Shown here: positions 35,623-48,031 of the stretch, one piece after another
Layout: each line of letters opens with the position of its first letter
Position numbering within the stretch: the stretch's first letter is position 1
NCBI RefSeq assembly: GCF_041008525.1
Contig: NZ_JBFLUG010000006.1
Location: 1 to 64,000, forward strand
Length of the DNA: 64,000 nucleotides
Direction: 5' to 3'
From: Parafrankia sp041008525
GTDB taxonomy: Bacteria; Actinomycetota; Actinomycetes; Frankiales; Frankiaceae
Position numbers and translations under genes: made by a program
The notes under the pieces: model-generated
Databases searched by the model: none
What the model was told of the DNA's origin: nothing
The model's input: the letters and a program-made list of their open reading frames with translations, nothing else

Positions 35623-36873
35623 TCAGGACGCGCCGCGGGTGAGGAGCGAGAGCGCCTCGTAGGTCTCCGGCCCGAGCGGCAACCAGCCGTGGGTGGCGCT
35701 GTCCCAGCGGGCGCCGCGCATCGTCGTGTTGAACACCCGGGAGACACCGGGAAACGCGCTCGGCTTCGTGAAGTCCAGCGGCGGGATCAGGCCGAGGTCG
35801 AGCCCGCTGGTTCCGCGCAGCTGGTCGAGCAGGGCGCGGGACGTCAGCTCGCCCGGCACGGCGTTGCCCACCTTCTCCGCGATCTGGACGGACAGCCAGG
35901 CCGCGGTGGAGGACGTCGACGAACGGATCTCGGCGCGCGCGTCGGTGTTCCCGGCGGCCTCCTCGGCGTCCAGCTCGGACAGCATCCGGGCAAGCTCGGG
36001 GAACTCGCCGCGCTGGCTGAACTCGGGGAACACGCTGGCCACGACCAGGTTGTCGGCGGCTGGGCCGAGCCGATCGAGGTACTCCTCCGACAGGGTGCCC
36101 GCCGCGTGGCAGGTGCGCAGGCCCGCCCCGCCGCCGCCGCCGATCACGGCATAGGCGGCCTGGTCGAACACGACGAGCACGGCGCCGTCGGCGTTCGCCC
36201 GGGTGAGCTGGGCGATCGTCGGGGTCAGGTCGCTGGAGGTGATCGGGACGCGGAGCTCGGGGGACAGCGGTGTGCCCGCCGCCCGCCCGCCGGCCTGTGC
36301 CATCGTGATCAGCCGGTCGCTGGCCGCCAGGTCGTAACCCACCAGGCCGATCTTCGACGCGCCGGCCCTGCGCAGCAGCGACGGGCAGACGGTCGGGTAG
36401 AACGTCAGCGGACTGATCATGAAACTGACGTCCGAGCTGAGCTCGGACTGGTCCACGGCGATGCCGGCCGACCCGATGGCGGGAATGCCCGCCTGCTCGA
36501 GGATCGGCATGATCCCGCCCGAGGTGGACACTGCGGAGACCACGGCCAGGACGTTCTCGTCGACCGCCTGCTGGGCGCACTCCTTGGCCGCCGCCGGGTC
36601 GTTCCGCTCGTTGCAGTGCACGATCTCGACCGGATGGCCCTTGATACCGCCACGCTCGTTGACCGCGCGGGCGGCGGCCCGGACCGCGGCGACCATCTCG
36701 GGATGCCCGACGCCGACGCCGCCCTCGGCAGCGATGATCATCAACTTGGTCGGGTCGCCCGAGCTCGTGGCGGAACCACCGGACGGCTCGTCGCTCCCCC
36801 CGCCGCACGCGGCGAGCGCCGTGACGGCGCCGATGCAGGCGGCTCCGAGCCGCAGACCCAGACGTCGTCTCAC
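35623..36873 (-). CDS. ABC transporter substrate-binding lipoprotein (LivK type)
   Basis: A 416-aa extracellular binding lipoprotein: basic N-terminus, hydrophobic helix, lipobox LAAC, then a type I periplasmic-binding fold (IAAEGGVGVGHPEMVAAVRA, VNERGGIKGHPVEIV, SAVSTSGGIMPILEQAGIPAI). GTG at 36873 has AGGAGGG 8 nt upstream. It is the natural partner of the LivHMG/LivF importer although on the opposite strand, so it is expressed separately. The ligand could be an amino acid, amide or aromatic acid. Confidence 0.9.
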   Translation of the reverse strand: MRRRLGLRLGAACIGAVTALAACGGGSDEPSGGSATSSGDPTKLMIIAAEGGVGVGHPEMVAAVRAAARAVNERGGIKGHPVEIVHCNERNDPAAAKECAQQAVDENVLAVVSAVSTSGGIMPILEQAGIPAIGSAGIAVDQSELSSDVSFMISPLTFYPTVCPSLLRRAGASKIGLVGYDLAASDRLITMAQAGGRAAGTPLSPELRVPITSSDLTPTIAQLTRANADGAVLVVFDQAAYAVIGGGGGAGLRTCHAAGTLSEEYLDRLGPAADNLVVASVFPEFSQRGEFPELARMLSELDAEEAAGNTDARAEIRSSTSSTAAWLSVQIAEKVGNAVPGELTSRALLDQLRGTSGLDLGLIPPLDFTKPSAFPGVSRVFNTTMRGARWDSATHGWLPLGPETYEALSLLTRGAS

Positions 36874-37064
36874 CGGTTCGTCCCTCCTGATGCGCCTCAA
36901 GCCCCTGGCGGGCCGACGGGCCGACCGGGCGGCGCGACGGTGACTGCCCGCCCGCGAGGCCCTGCGGCCCCGTCACGGTAGACCGTCGGTGCCGGGCCCT
37001 GATGGCAGGGTGATCCGGTACTTCGCTGGTGTGACGCCGGAATGACTCTCCGCTGCGCAACCGC

Positions 37065-37088
37065 GGCGCCGGTCCGTCGGCCGGCGCC
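37065..37088 (-). terminator. Hairpin after the FMN reductase gene
   Basis: GGCGCCGG (37065-37072) and CCGGCGCC (37081-37088) form an 8-bp stem with an 8-nt loop, 54 nt beyond the stop at 37142. Confidence 0.5.
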
Positions 37089-37141
37089 GGCGCCGTGCGC
37101 ACCCTTGCGCGCACTGCGTCGACGGAGTCGGTCGCGCCTGG

Positions 37142-37903
37142 TCAGATCACCTGCGACCAGGCGTAGGCGAAGCCCATGACCTGATCGGTGAGCGTCTCCA
37201 GATGGCTCGCTGCCCGCCGGTCGAGCACCTCACCGTTCGGGCCGAAGGGGGCGCTGGACGTGTCGATCGAGACGCCGAGGGGAGTCGGCCAGCCGCGCAG
37301 GGCGTGGATCGTGGACCGCAGGGCTGTGAGGGTGGTGCCGGCGGTCTGCGGCCCGTCCGCGCAGACGATCAGGCCGACCACGCGGCCGTCCAGGTAGGGG
37401 CGGGGCGCTCCCCGAAGATCCTCCAGGTAGTCCAGGGCGTTCTTCACCAGACCGGACATACCGCCGTGGTAGCCCGGAGTGGCGATGACGACCCCGTCCG
37501 CCCGGCCCACCTCGCTGAGGAGCCGGCGGGCCGCCGGAGTGCGCTCCCGCTGCCCCGGGACGTACATCGGCAGGTCGATGTCGGCGGAGCCGAGCAGGAC
37601 GGTCTCCGCGCCCGCGGCCGCCATCGAGCCCAGGACCGTCTCCAGCGCCCGCAGGGTGGTCGACTCCGGCCGGGTGGCCCCGCCGATGCCGACGATGGTG
37701 GGGCGGCGGCGTCGCTCCGCCCGCGTGGGCGGCGGGCCGATGACGCCCAGCGCGGCCAGATCGGCGATGCCGCCCGGACCGGTGTCCGTGGGCCTGGTGA
37801 GTGGTGGGCCGGTGCGTCCGCGGCGTTGCGCCAGCGGTTCCCCCGAGCCGGGGTACGGACGGCTGTCACCGTTCCCCGGATACGCACCGTGCGCGTCGAC
37901 CAT
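37142..37903 (-). CDS. NADPH-dependent FMN reductase-like flavoprotein
   Basis: A 253-aa flavodoxin-fold reductase with a 70-residue Gly/Pro-rich N-terminal extension. The core shows IVGIGGATRPESTTLRALE and ATPGYHGGMSGLVKNALDYL, the phosphate- and FMN-binding loops of the NADPH-dependent FMN/quinone reductase family. ATG at 37903 follows AGGAGG at 5 nt. It lies 91 bp downstream of soxR on the same strand and is probably co-transcribed, fitting a role in handling redox-cycling compounds. Confidence 0.87.
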   Translation of the reverse strand: MVDAHGAYPGNGDSRPYPGSGEPLAQRRGRTGPPLTRPTDTGPGGIADLAALGVIGPPPTRAERRRRPTIVGIGGATRPESTTLRALETVLGSMAAAGAETVLLGSADIDLPMYVPGQRERTPAARRLLSEVGRADGVVIATPGYHGGMSGLVKNALDYLEDLRGAPRPYLDGRVVGLIVCADGPQTAGTTLTALRSTIHALRGWPTPLGVSIDTSSAPFGPNGEVLDRRAASHLETLTDQVMGFAYAWSQVI

Positions 37904-37994
37904 CGACTCCTCCTCATGCATCGCTGTGCGGTGTCTGCGACATGTGACTACCGCACGGCGTGGGTGAGATGCGACGGAAGCGTAGGCCCTTGCG

Positions 37995-38462
37995 TCAGGG
38001 GCGTTCCGGGATGCGTCGCAGTGTGGCCGGCAGGACGACGGCGCCGGGGCCGTACGACGCGGCCCGGTCGCCCGGGTTGGAGATGTGGCAGCGCCGCAGG
38101 GACAGGCAGCCGCACCCGATGCAGGAGTCGAGCCCGTCGCGCAGTTTCTCCAGCGCCTCGATCCGCTCGTCCAGCCGGGTCCGCCAGGCGCGGGAGATCG
38201 ACGTCCAGTCGGCCCGGGTGGGGGTCCGCTCGGCGGGCAGGCTGCGCAGCGCCTCGCGGATCTCCTCCAGGCTCAGCCCGATGTTGCGGGCCGCTCGGAT
38301 GAAGGCCAGCCGGCGGAGCACATGACGGGCGTAGCGGCGCTGGCCGCCGCTCGTGCGGCTTGCGCTCAGCAGCCCCTCCCGTTCGTAGAAGCGCAGGGCT
38401 GAGGCGCTGAACCCGCTGCGGCGCACCACATCTCCGAGGGACAGGACGTCCGTGGCGTTCAT
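37995..38462 (-). CDS. soxR: Redox-sensing MerR-family regulator SoxR
   Basis: A 155-aa regulator with an N-terminal MerR helix-turn-helix (SLGDVVRRSGFSASALRFYERE), a dimerisation helix and the SoxR [2Fe-2S] motif CIGCGCLSLRRC (Cys114, 117, 119, 125). In actinomycetes SoxR responds to redox-active antibiotics rather than driving a soxS cascade. The gene looks leaderless: TACCGT (minus strand, 38469-38474) is 6 nt from the ATG. Its promoter shares a 13-bp motif with the ABC exporter promoter at 57.2 kb. Confidence 0.95.
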   Translation of the reverse strand: MNATDVLSLGDVVRRSGFSASALRFYEREGLLSASRTSGGQRRYARHVLRRLAFIRAARNIGLSLEEIREALRSLPAERTPTRADWTSISRAWRTRLDERIEALEKLRDGLDSCIGCGCLSLRRCHISNPGDRAASYGPGAVVLPATLRRIPERP

Positions 38463-38468
38463 CGTTCG

Positions 38469-38496
38469 ACGGTAGCGAACCTGAATCTCACGTCAA
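38469..38496 (-). promoter_or_regulatory. soxR promoter with shared GTGAGATTCAGGT motif
   Basis: On the minus strand TTGACG (38491-38496) and TACCGT (38469-38474) form a promoter with a 16-bp spacer. Within and around the spacer is GTGAGATTCAGGT (38479-38491), 12 of 13 identical to the ABC-exporter promoter. It begins right at the 3' end of the DUF839 gene. Confidence 0.6.
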
Positions 38497-39663
38497 CTAC
38501 AGGTGTCGGCGGAACGGGCCGGTGATCTCGAAGGTGACCCCCGCCCGGCTACGCCCCTGGGTACCACGCTGCGAGCTGACGTAGAGGCGGCGGCCGTCCG
38601 GGCTGAACGCCGGGCCGGTGATCTCGGATTCCCGGTGGCCCGGCAGCTGCAGGAAGCGGGAGAACGTCCCGTCCGGAGTGATCAGGTTCAGCGCGGGGCC
38701 CGGGCGGTCCTCCGCCACGAACAGGTCACCCAGGGCCGAGCCGGTGATGTTGTCGGCTCCCGCCATGGTCAGGCCGCCGCGCGGGACCGCCTCGGGATCA
38801 TGAAGGAGTGCGATCTGCTCGCCGACAGCGTCGTAGGCCCAGATCCGGTTGTCGCCCTTCGTCGTGAACAGGCAGCGGCCCGCCGTGTAGTAGCAGCCCT
38901 CACCGCCGTTGAAGGTGCGGGCGCCGTCGGCCTGACGCCGGGTCGCGCGGGGAAAACCGTCCGGGTCCGGCACCAGGGCCCAGGTCACCGGTCCGGAGAC
39001 GGCGTCCGCGGGGGCCCGCAGCACCTCCAGCGTGCCGTCGGACAGGTCGCCCCACCGGGTCGGGCGGAACCGGTAGAAGCAGCCGTCGCGCCGATCCTCG
39101 GTGAGATAGACGACCTGGCGGTCGGGGTCGCAGGCCGCCGCCTCGTGAGTGAACCGGCCCATCGCGGGACGTGCCACCGCCGGCCGGCTGCCGTCCGGCC
39201 AGGTCTCGTGCACCCGCCCGAACGCGTACTCCTCGCAGGACAGCCAGGTGCCCCACGGTGTCGCCCCGCCCGCGCAGTTCGCGTTCGTGCGCCGCAGGAT
39301 CCGGCTGGCGGAGATGATCGTGCCAGCGGCGTCGAACCGCAGCGCCGAGGCGCCGCCGTTCAGCATGGTCTCGGAGTTCGAGACGTAGATCCAGCCGTTG
39401 CCGGCGGGGAAGCAGGCTCCACCGTCCGGTGCGTCATGCCAGGACAGGCCGGTGCCGGGCACGATCTCGCGGGATCGCGCGACCACCCGGCTGGAGAAGC
39501 CCGCCGGCAGCGCGACCCCGTTGGAGTCGGGGGCCCGCAACGGGCCATACGGGCCCCGGCCCGGCTGGGCGGTGGTCGCCACCGCCGACTGCCAGCTCGT
39601 ACCGCACAGGACGGCGGTTCCGACACCGGTGGCGGCCAGGCGCAGCAGCGCCCGTCGATCCAT
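38497..39663 (-). CDS. DUF839/PhoX-like secreted phosphatase-family protein
   Basis: A 388-aa exported protein of the DUF839 (PhoX-like) beta-propeller family. A short Tat-type signal (DRRALLRLAATGVG) begins the protein; SCEEYAFGR, FTHEAAACDPDRQVVYLTED and GADNITGSALGDLFVAED are typical propeller segments with acidic metal-ligand candidates. ATG at 39663 follows GAGGAGGT at 7 nt, so the longer frame to 40476 is rejected. It may be a Ca-dependent phosphatase or an inactive relative; true PhoX proteins are usually longer. Confidence 0.82.
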   Translation of the reverse strand: MDRRALLRLAATGVGTAVLCGTSWQSAVATTAQPGRGPYGPLRAPDSNGVALPAGFSSRVVARSREIVPGTGLSWHDAPDGGACFPAGNGWIYVSNSETMLNGGASALRFDAAGTIISASRILRRTNANCAGGATPWGTWLSCEEYAFGRVHETWPDGSRPAVARPAMGRFTHEAAACDPDRQVVYLTEDRRDGCFYRFRPTRWGDLSDGTLEVLRAPADAVSGPVTWALVPDPDGFPRATRRQADGARTFNGGEGCYYTAGRCLFTTKGDNRIWAYDAVGEQIALLHDPEAVPRGGLTMAGADNITGSALGDLFVAEDRPGPALNLITPDGTFSRFLQLPGHRESEITGPAFSPDGRRLYVSSQRGTQGRSRAGVTFEITGPFRRHL

Positions 39664-39804
39664 GCTCGGCACCTCCTCGCAGCCGGCGTGCCCACCTGTG
39701 GCGCGGCTGTCGCACCGAGTGATAGCACAGGCACGGTGAGACGTCCTGACGGTTGTGCTGTGGGCCGGTGGCCATCCCCGGCGAAACGGGGAAATCCGCC
39801 TCGC

Positions 39805-39816
39805 TACGATCTGACC
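39805..39816 (+). promoter_or_regulatory. -10 element of leaderless galT
   Basis: TACGAT (39805-39810) ends 6 nt before the GTG start, the spacing expected when transcription begins at the start codon. No Shine-Dalgarno sequence is present. Confidence 0.6.
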
Positions 39817-41145
39817 GTGGCGGCCTCGTTCTCCCGACCAGCTGACGGCCCGGCTGCGGATGATTTCTCTGACCGGTATTCGGGTCAGATGCCGGAGCAG
39901 GTGGTCGAGCAGGTGGCGGGCCAGCCCGGCGAGGTCGAGGCACCCGGGGCCTTCACACTTCCGGCCGAGGAAGGCGCCCACCGGCGTTTCGACCCGCTGA
40001 CCGGCCGCTGGGTCCTGGTGTCGGCGGGGCGGGTCGCGCGCCCATGGCGCGGCGGTGAGGAAAAGGTAACCACCACGCACGGCGCATACGACCGGGAATG
40101 TCATCTCTGCCCGGGAAACGTGCGTGCCTCCGGAATCACTAATCCGGACTATGACGGTGTTTATGTCTTCGACAACGACTTTCCGGCGCTGCGCCCCGGC
40201 GCCCCGGCGGCGGTGGACGGTGTGGGCTGGGCGGGTGATGATCCGGACGCGCGGGTCGCGGCCCTGCTGCGGGCCCAGCCGGGGACGGGGACGTGCCGTG
40301 TCATCTGCTTCGATCCCCGCCACGACGACACACTGGCCAGCCTGCCGCTCGACCGGGTCCGGGCGGTGGTCGACACCTGGGCCGACCAGGAGCGTGAGCT
40401 GGCCCGGACCTGGACCTGGGTGCAGATCTTCGAGAACCGCGGGGCGGCGATGGGCGCCTCCAACCCGCACCCCCACGGCCAGATCTGGGCCTCCTCCTTC
40501 CTCCCCGACCTGCCGGCCGCCGAGGACCGGTCCCAGCGCGAGTACCGGCGCTCACACGGGACGTCGCTGCTGGTCGACTACGCGGCCCTGGAATCCGACC
40601 TCGACACCGCTACCAGTCCCGCCGGTGCCGGTGCCGGTGCCGGTGCTGCTGGTGCCGCTGGGCCCGGCCGGGTGGTCGTGGCGAACGAACACTGGGTCGT
40701 CGTCGTCCCGTACTGGGCGCTCTGGCCGTTCGAGACGCTGGTGCTGCCGCGCCGCCCGGTGCCGCTGCTGCACCAGCTGACCGACGCCGAACGCGACGCG
40801 CTGACGGTGGTGTTGCGCACCCTGCTCCGCACCTACGACACCCTGTTCGACACGCCCTTCCCCTACTCGATGGGCTGGCACGCCGCGCCCGGCCCGCACC
40901 CGGGCGCTGACTGCGCCGATGGCGCCGACCGCGCTGACGGCGCTGAGCCGGAGGGGGAGCACTGGCAGGTGCACGCGCACTTCCATCCGCCGTTGCTGCG
41001 GTCGTCCACCGTGCGCAAGCATGTGGTCGGGTATGACATGTTCGCCGGCATGCAGCGGGACATCACCCCGGAGGACGCCGCCGAGCGGCTGCGGGCCGCC
41101 CGACGGCGCGCGGAGGGGGCGGCGAGTACCGGCGAGCGGCCGTGA
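39817..41145 (+). CDS. galT: Galactose-1-phosphate uridylyltransferase
   Basis: A 442-aa Leloir-pathway enzyme exchanging UMP between UDP-glucose and galactose-1-phosphate. Zinc ligands Cys95 and Cys98 (ECHLCPGN), the nucleophile motif HPHGQ (His218/His220) and a C-terminal VHAHFHPPLLR are present. Two low-complexity insertions (GAGAGAGAAGAAG near 268-282 and an ADGADRADGAE stretch near 368-382) lie in loops, so the protein is longer than usual. GTG at 39817 is supported by a leaderless -10. No galK or galE is adjacent. Confidence 0.92.
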   Translation: MAASFSRPADGPAADDFSDRYSGQMPEQVVEQVAGQPGEVEAPGAFTLPAEEGAHRRFDPLTGRWVLVSAGRVARPWRGGEEKVTTTHGAYDRECHLCPGNVRASGITNPDYDGVYVFDNDFPALRPGAPAAVDGVGWAGDDPDARVAALLRAQPGTGTCRVICFDPRHDDTLASLPLDRVRAVVDTWADQERELARTWTWVQIFENRGAAMGASNPHPHGQIWASSFLPDLPAAEDRSQREYRRSHGTSLLVDYAALESDLDTATSPAGAGAGAGAAGAAGPGRVVVANEHWVVVVPYWALWPFETLVLPRRPVPLLHQLTDAERDALTVVLRTLLRTYDTLFDTPFPYSMGWHAAPGPHPGADCADGADRADGAEPEGEHWQVHAHFHPPLLRSSTVRKHVVGYDMFAGMQRDITPEDAAERLRAARRRAEGAASTGERP

Positions 41146-41256
41146 CGCGGGATCCTCGCGGGGCTGTGGCAGCGGGCTGATCGAGACCCGCCGGGGCGTT
41201 TCACCCGCCACCACCCGCGCCCCGCAGTGGTTCGTTCGGGTGGTGGGTCGGGCCGG

Positions 41257-42339
41257 TCAGGGGGTGCCGGCGAGCGCGTGCCTGCCGGCCCGCTGCTCGG
41301 CGGAGAACTCCCAGAGTCGGCCGACGGCCCACCAGGGCCATTCGTGCCCCCCCTGCCAGGGCACGCCGACCACCACTGACGAGCTGGTCACCCGCGAGGA
41401 CTCGGTGCGCGCGTCGGGGAACGAGACGTCGACGTAGTCCGACCAGCCGCCGCGCCAGGGCACCGTCGTGTCCTCGGTTCCGTGGATGTGCATCATCCGG
41501 ATGGGGGACCGGTCGCAGGGCACGAGCAGGTGGCCCGCGACGACCCCGGCTGCGGCGAAGACGTCCGGTGCCTCGCAGACGGCGCGCGCCGCCATCATCC
41601 CGCCGTTGGAGTAACCCCAGACGTAGACGCGGGCGGGGTCGATCGAGGTCCGCCGGCTCGCGTCCGCCACCAGGTCGCGCAGGTAGGCGACGTCGTCCAC
41701 GCCGTGCGTCCCGGCGCAGCAGGTGCCGGCGTTCCAGGCCCCGCCCACGGCATGGCCGTAGGCCAGCGCGAACCCGTGCCCGTCGGCGAACGGGGTGGCA
41801 CCGCTGATGTCGCGCATGACGGCCGCGTCGTGACGATAGGCATGCAGGAGGACCACAAGGGGCCGCGGCTGGCCCGGTCGGACGGTGGTGTGCAGCTCGT
41901 AGCTGCGACCCGACCGCAGCGTGATCTCCGTGGTGTGGCTGCCTGCCGGCCCGGCCGCGCCGAGCCCGCCGGAATCCGCCGCGCCACCGCCTGTGGCGCC
42001 ACCGCTCGCGGCACCGCCGCCTGTCGGGGGAGTGGTCGCCGGTGGGAAGCCGGGCTCGGAGGTGAGGGTGCTCTCGTCCGTGGCGCCGGGCACCGATCCG
42101 GATGCGGCGGGCGGGTCCGCGGTCGTCGTATCAGCCGCCCCCGGGGCGGCTGTGGCCTGCTGGCTGCTCGTGGCCGCGCCCGGGGGTGCCGTCGCCGCGG
42201 CGACCAGGTGTGCGGCGGAGCGTGCGGCCGGGTGGGGGTCGGTGGACCAGCCCAGCGCCATCTGTACCGCGGCGAGTGCCGCGAGTGGCAGACCCAGGGC
42301 GGCCAGGAGGATGATCACATACCTGCCGCCAGGCGCCAC
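41257..42339 (-). CDS. LpqC-like PHB-depolymerase-family esterase
   Basis: A 360-aa exported alpha/beta hydrolase. An N-terminal hydrophobic helix is followed by about 90 residues rich in Ala, Gly, Thr and Pro, then the esterase core: VVLLHAYRHDA (oxyanion region), NAGTCCAGTHGVDDVAYL (Cys motif typical of LpqC) and the nucleophile motif GYSNGGMMA; the catalytic His is probably in GGHEWP. GTG at 42339 gives a compact signal anchor. The substrate may be a polyester or feruloyl/acetyl ester. Confidence 0.87.
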   Translation of the reverse strand: MAPGGRYVIILLAALGLPLAALAAVQMALGWSTDPHPAARSAAHLVAAATAPPGAATSSQQATAAPGAADTTTADPPAASGSVPGATDESTLTSEPGFPPATTPPTGGGAASGGATGGGAADSGGLGAAGPAGSHTTEITLRSGRSYELHTTVRPGQPRPLVVLLHAYRHDAAVMRDISGATPFADGHGFALAYGHAVGGAWNAGTCCAGTHGVDDVAYLRDLVADASRRTSIDPARVYVWGYSNGGMMAARAVCEAPDVFAAAGVVAGHLLVPCDRSPIRMMHIHGTEDTTVPWRGGWSDYVDVSFPDARTESSRVTSSSVVVGVPWQGGHEWPWWAVGRLWEFSAEQRAGRHALAGTP

Positions 42340-42419
42340 CGCACCCCCCCACCCGGGCCCCGCGCGAACCTGGGTCCCACCGACGCCAACACAGCTGAGC
42401 GCGGCCCGAGCGGGCCACA

Positions 42420-42447
42420 ATCAGATAGATCAGATAGATCAGGCAGA
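42420..42447. repeat. 9-bp tandem repeat ATCAGATAG
   Basis: About three units related to ATCAGATAG form an A+T-rich tract about 80 bp upstream of the esterase start. It could contain the esterase promoter or an operator; no regulator is evident. Confidence 0.7.
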
Positions 42448-42500
42448 TACTTATGCGTCGTTGCTTCGGTCGCAGGTTTCTTGCCGAGGTCATCGTAATG

Positions 42501-42555
42501 CGCCCGGCCGGAGACGCCGGTAGCCCCACCAGGGACAGGCCGCGCCGGCCGGGCG
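42501..42555 (-). terminator. Long inverted repeat after hrpA
   Basis: CGCCCGGCCGG (42501-42511) and CCGGCCGGGCG (42545-42555) are exact complements with a 33-nt loop, starting 44 nt past the hrpA stop. Confidence 0.5.
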
Positions 42556-42598
42556 TCTCACCGCCGGGCGGGTGCCCCGGCTGCGCCTCCGACGTGTC

Positions 42599-46768
<4,170 letters not shown>

Positions 46769-47109
46769 AGACGGCGTGTTTTCCCGGGCGGTCGTCGGAT
46801 TCCTGGGTGCTCCGGCGGGCCGGGTGACAACCGGAGGTACATGACCGGTCGCATCCTGCCCGGGCCGTGGCGGCGGGTGCCGTCGCGGCGCGGCTGGACT
46901 CCCGGGGGAGCCTCCGAGGGAGCATTCTGCCCCGGACGCCGCGCGATGGCACCTGCTTTTCGCAGCGTCCGGCCGCCGTCACACATTCCCGTCCGGCCTG
47001 TCCCGCCGCGCGCCCTCCTCAGGCCGCCTCCGGCCGGGCGCCGCCCGCGGCCTGGTACCCGCCGGAGCCTCGCGCCTGCCGGCCCGCGGCAACGTCGCGG
47101 CGGTGCTGG
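46769..47109. other. 341-bp intergenic region upstream of hrpA
   Basis: Separates hrpA from the DUF1772 gene, both minus strand. It should hold the hrpA promoter and the DUF1772 terminator. Translations in all frames look like G+C-driven noise; I see no further structure. Confidence 0.5.
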
Positions 47110-47571
47110 TCAGGCCGTGGTTGCCGCGAGGGCGAGCAGCACCAGCGCGATGACGGCGGCGGACGTCCGGATGGTGTTGAAGAAGTCCCAGCGGGCCCGC
47201 TGGGCCTGCCAGTCGCTGGGCGGGGCAGCCGGCTGCCAGGTCGCCATCGCGTTGTTGATGGGGAGATCCCCGCGCACGGTGACGATGATGTTGGTGAGCA
47301 CCGCGACGGTGGCGATCGCGGCGAGGACGGCGCAGGTGGTCTCTCCGTCGACGCCCGCGGCGATGGCCAGAGCTGCGGTGACCACCAGACTGACGATCTG
47401 CAGGGGCTTCATCAGCTTCGGGTAGCTGATGTCGAAGGCCTGCTTCACCTGCACATATGAGGTGGTGGGCAGGGAGTGCAGGGCGGGCCGAACGGCAACC
47501 AGGCCGACGGTCATCGTTCCCGCGACGAGTCCGGTCAGAACGAGGGAGACCACGACGAGTGCCGAGACCAT
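47110..47571 (-). CDS. DUF1772 membrane protein
   Basis: A 153-aa membrane protein with four predicted helices (MVSALVVVSLVLTGLVAG at the start, helices in the middle, VIALVLLALA at the end) and the DUF1772-like ends LPINNAMATW and WDFFNTIRT. Function is unknown. ATG at 47571 was chosen for GGAG 4 nt upstream; ATGs at 47589 and 47619 would add 6 or 16 residues. A 22-bp palindrome about 130 bp upstream suggests control by a dimeric repressor. Confidence 0.75.
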   Translation of the reverse strand: MVSALVVVSLVLTGLVAGTMTVGLVAVRPALHSLPTTSYVQVKQAFDISYPKLMKPLQIVSLVVTAALAIAAGVDGETTCAVLAAIATVAVLTNIIVTVRGDLPINNAMATWQPAAPPSDWQAQRARWDFFNTIRTSAAVIALVLLALAATTA

Positions 47572-47699
47572 GATTCTCCGGCTCTCCATCCTGCACGCGG
47601 CTGACTGGGATGCATTCATACCAAGAGCCGCGTCACGCCGCACCGTATTGCGCAAGGTTCCTTTCGCGCGATATTTGGCAATTCGGTCAGCGGGTTGAG

Positions 47700-47721
47700 T
47701 GCAATTGCATATGCAGTTGCA
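47700..47721. promoter_or_regulatory. 22-bp palindromic operator
   Basis: TGCAATTGCA-TA-TGCAGTTGCA is a palindrome with one mismatched pair, A+T-rich against its surroundings. It looks like a dimer-binding operator for the DUF1772 gene. TTGCAT/ATGCA half-sites resemble ARG boxes, but no arginine gene is near. Confidence 0.65.
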
Positions 47722-48008
47722 TTCGCGGGGCGGGGTGCACCTGATGGAGCGCTTGGAGCTGCCTGGATGGGCGCTCACTGCCGACCGCGGCGGGGGACGC
47801 ACGACGGCTGGTCGGGCCCTGCGGGATGTCGGGGGCCGCCGGACCAGGCGCGGGCGAGCGGGCCTGGGCGGGGGCGCCGGCCGGTCCGGCGGGAATGGCC
47901 TGCGGATCTGCTGCAGAGAAAGCGCGGAAGAGCTGTCTGTCTTACCGGCGCGCTGGTGCCGCCCGGCGACCACGGGGTGGCCGGATCAGGGCCGGCCGTG
48001 CTTGCCGA

Positions 48009-48023
48009 GCCAGCCGTGCTGGC
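48009..48023 (-). terminator. Small hairpin after XRE gene
   Basis: GCCAGC-CGT-GCTGGC, a perfect 6-bp stem starting 8 nt beyond the stop at 48032. Confidence 0.45.
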
Positions 48024-48031
48024 GGGGTCGG

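Larger units (their letters stand above)
47572..48031. other. 460-bp intergenic region with operator and XRE terminator
   Basis: Between the DUF1772 start and the XRE stop. It contains the 22-bp palindrome at 47700-47721 and a small hairpin at 48009-48023. A plus-strand frame from 47699 runs antisense into the XRE gene and does not look real. Confidence 0.5.

Noticed and set aside
38503..39816. Extension of galT back to 38503 (880-aa frame)
   Set aside because: The upstream part is antisense to the DUF839 gene and lacks GalT similarity; a leaderless -10 supports GTG 39817.
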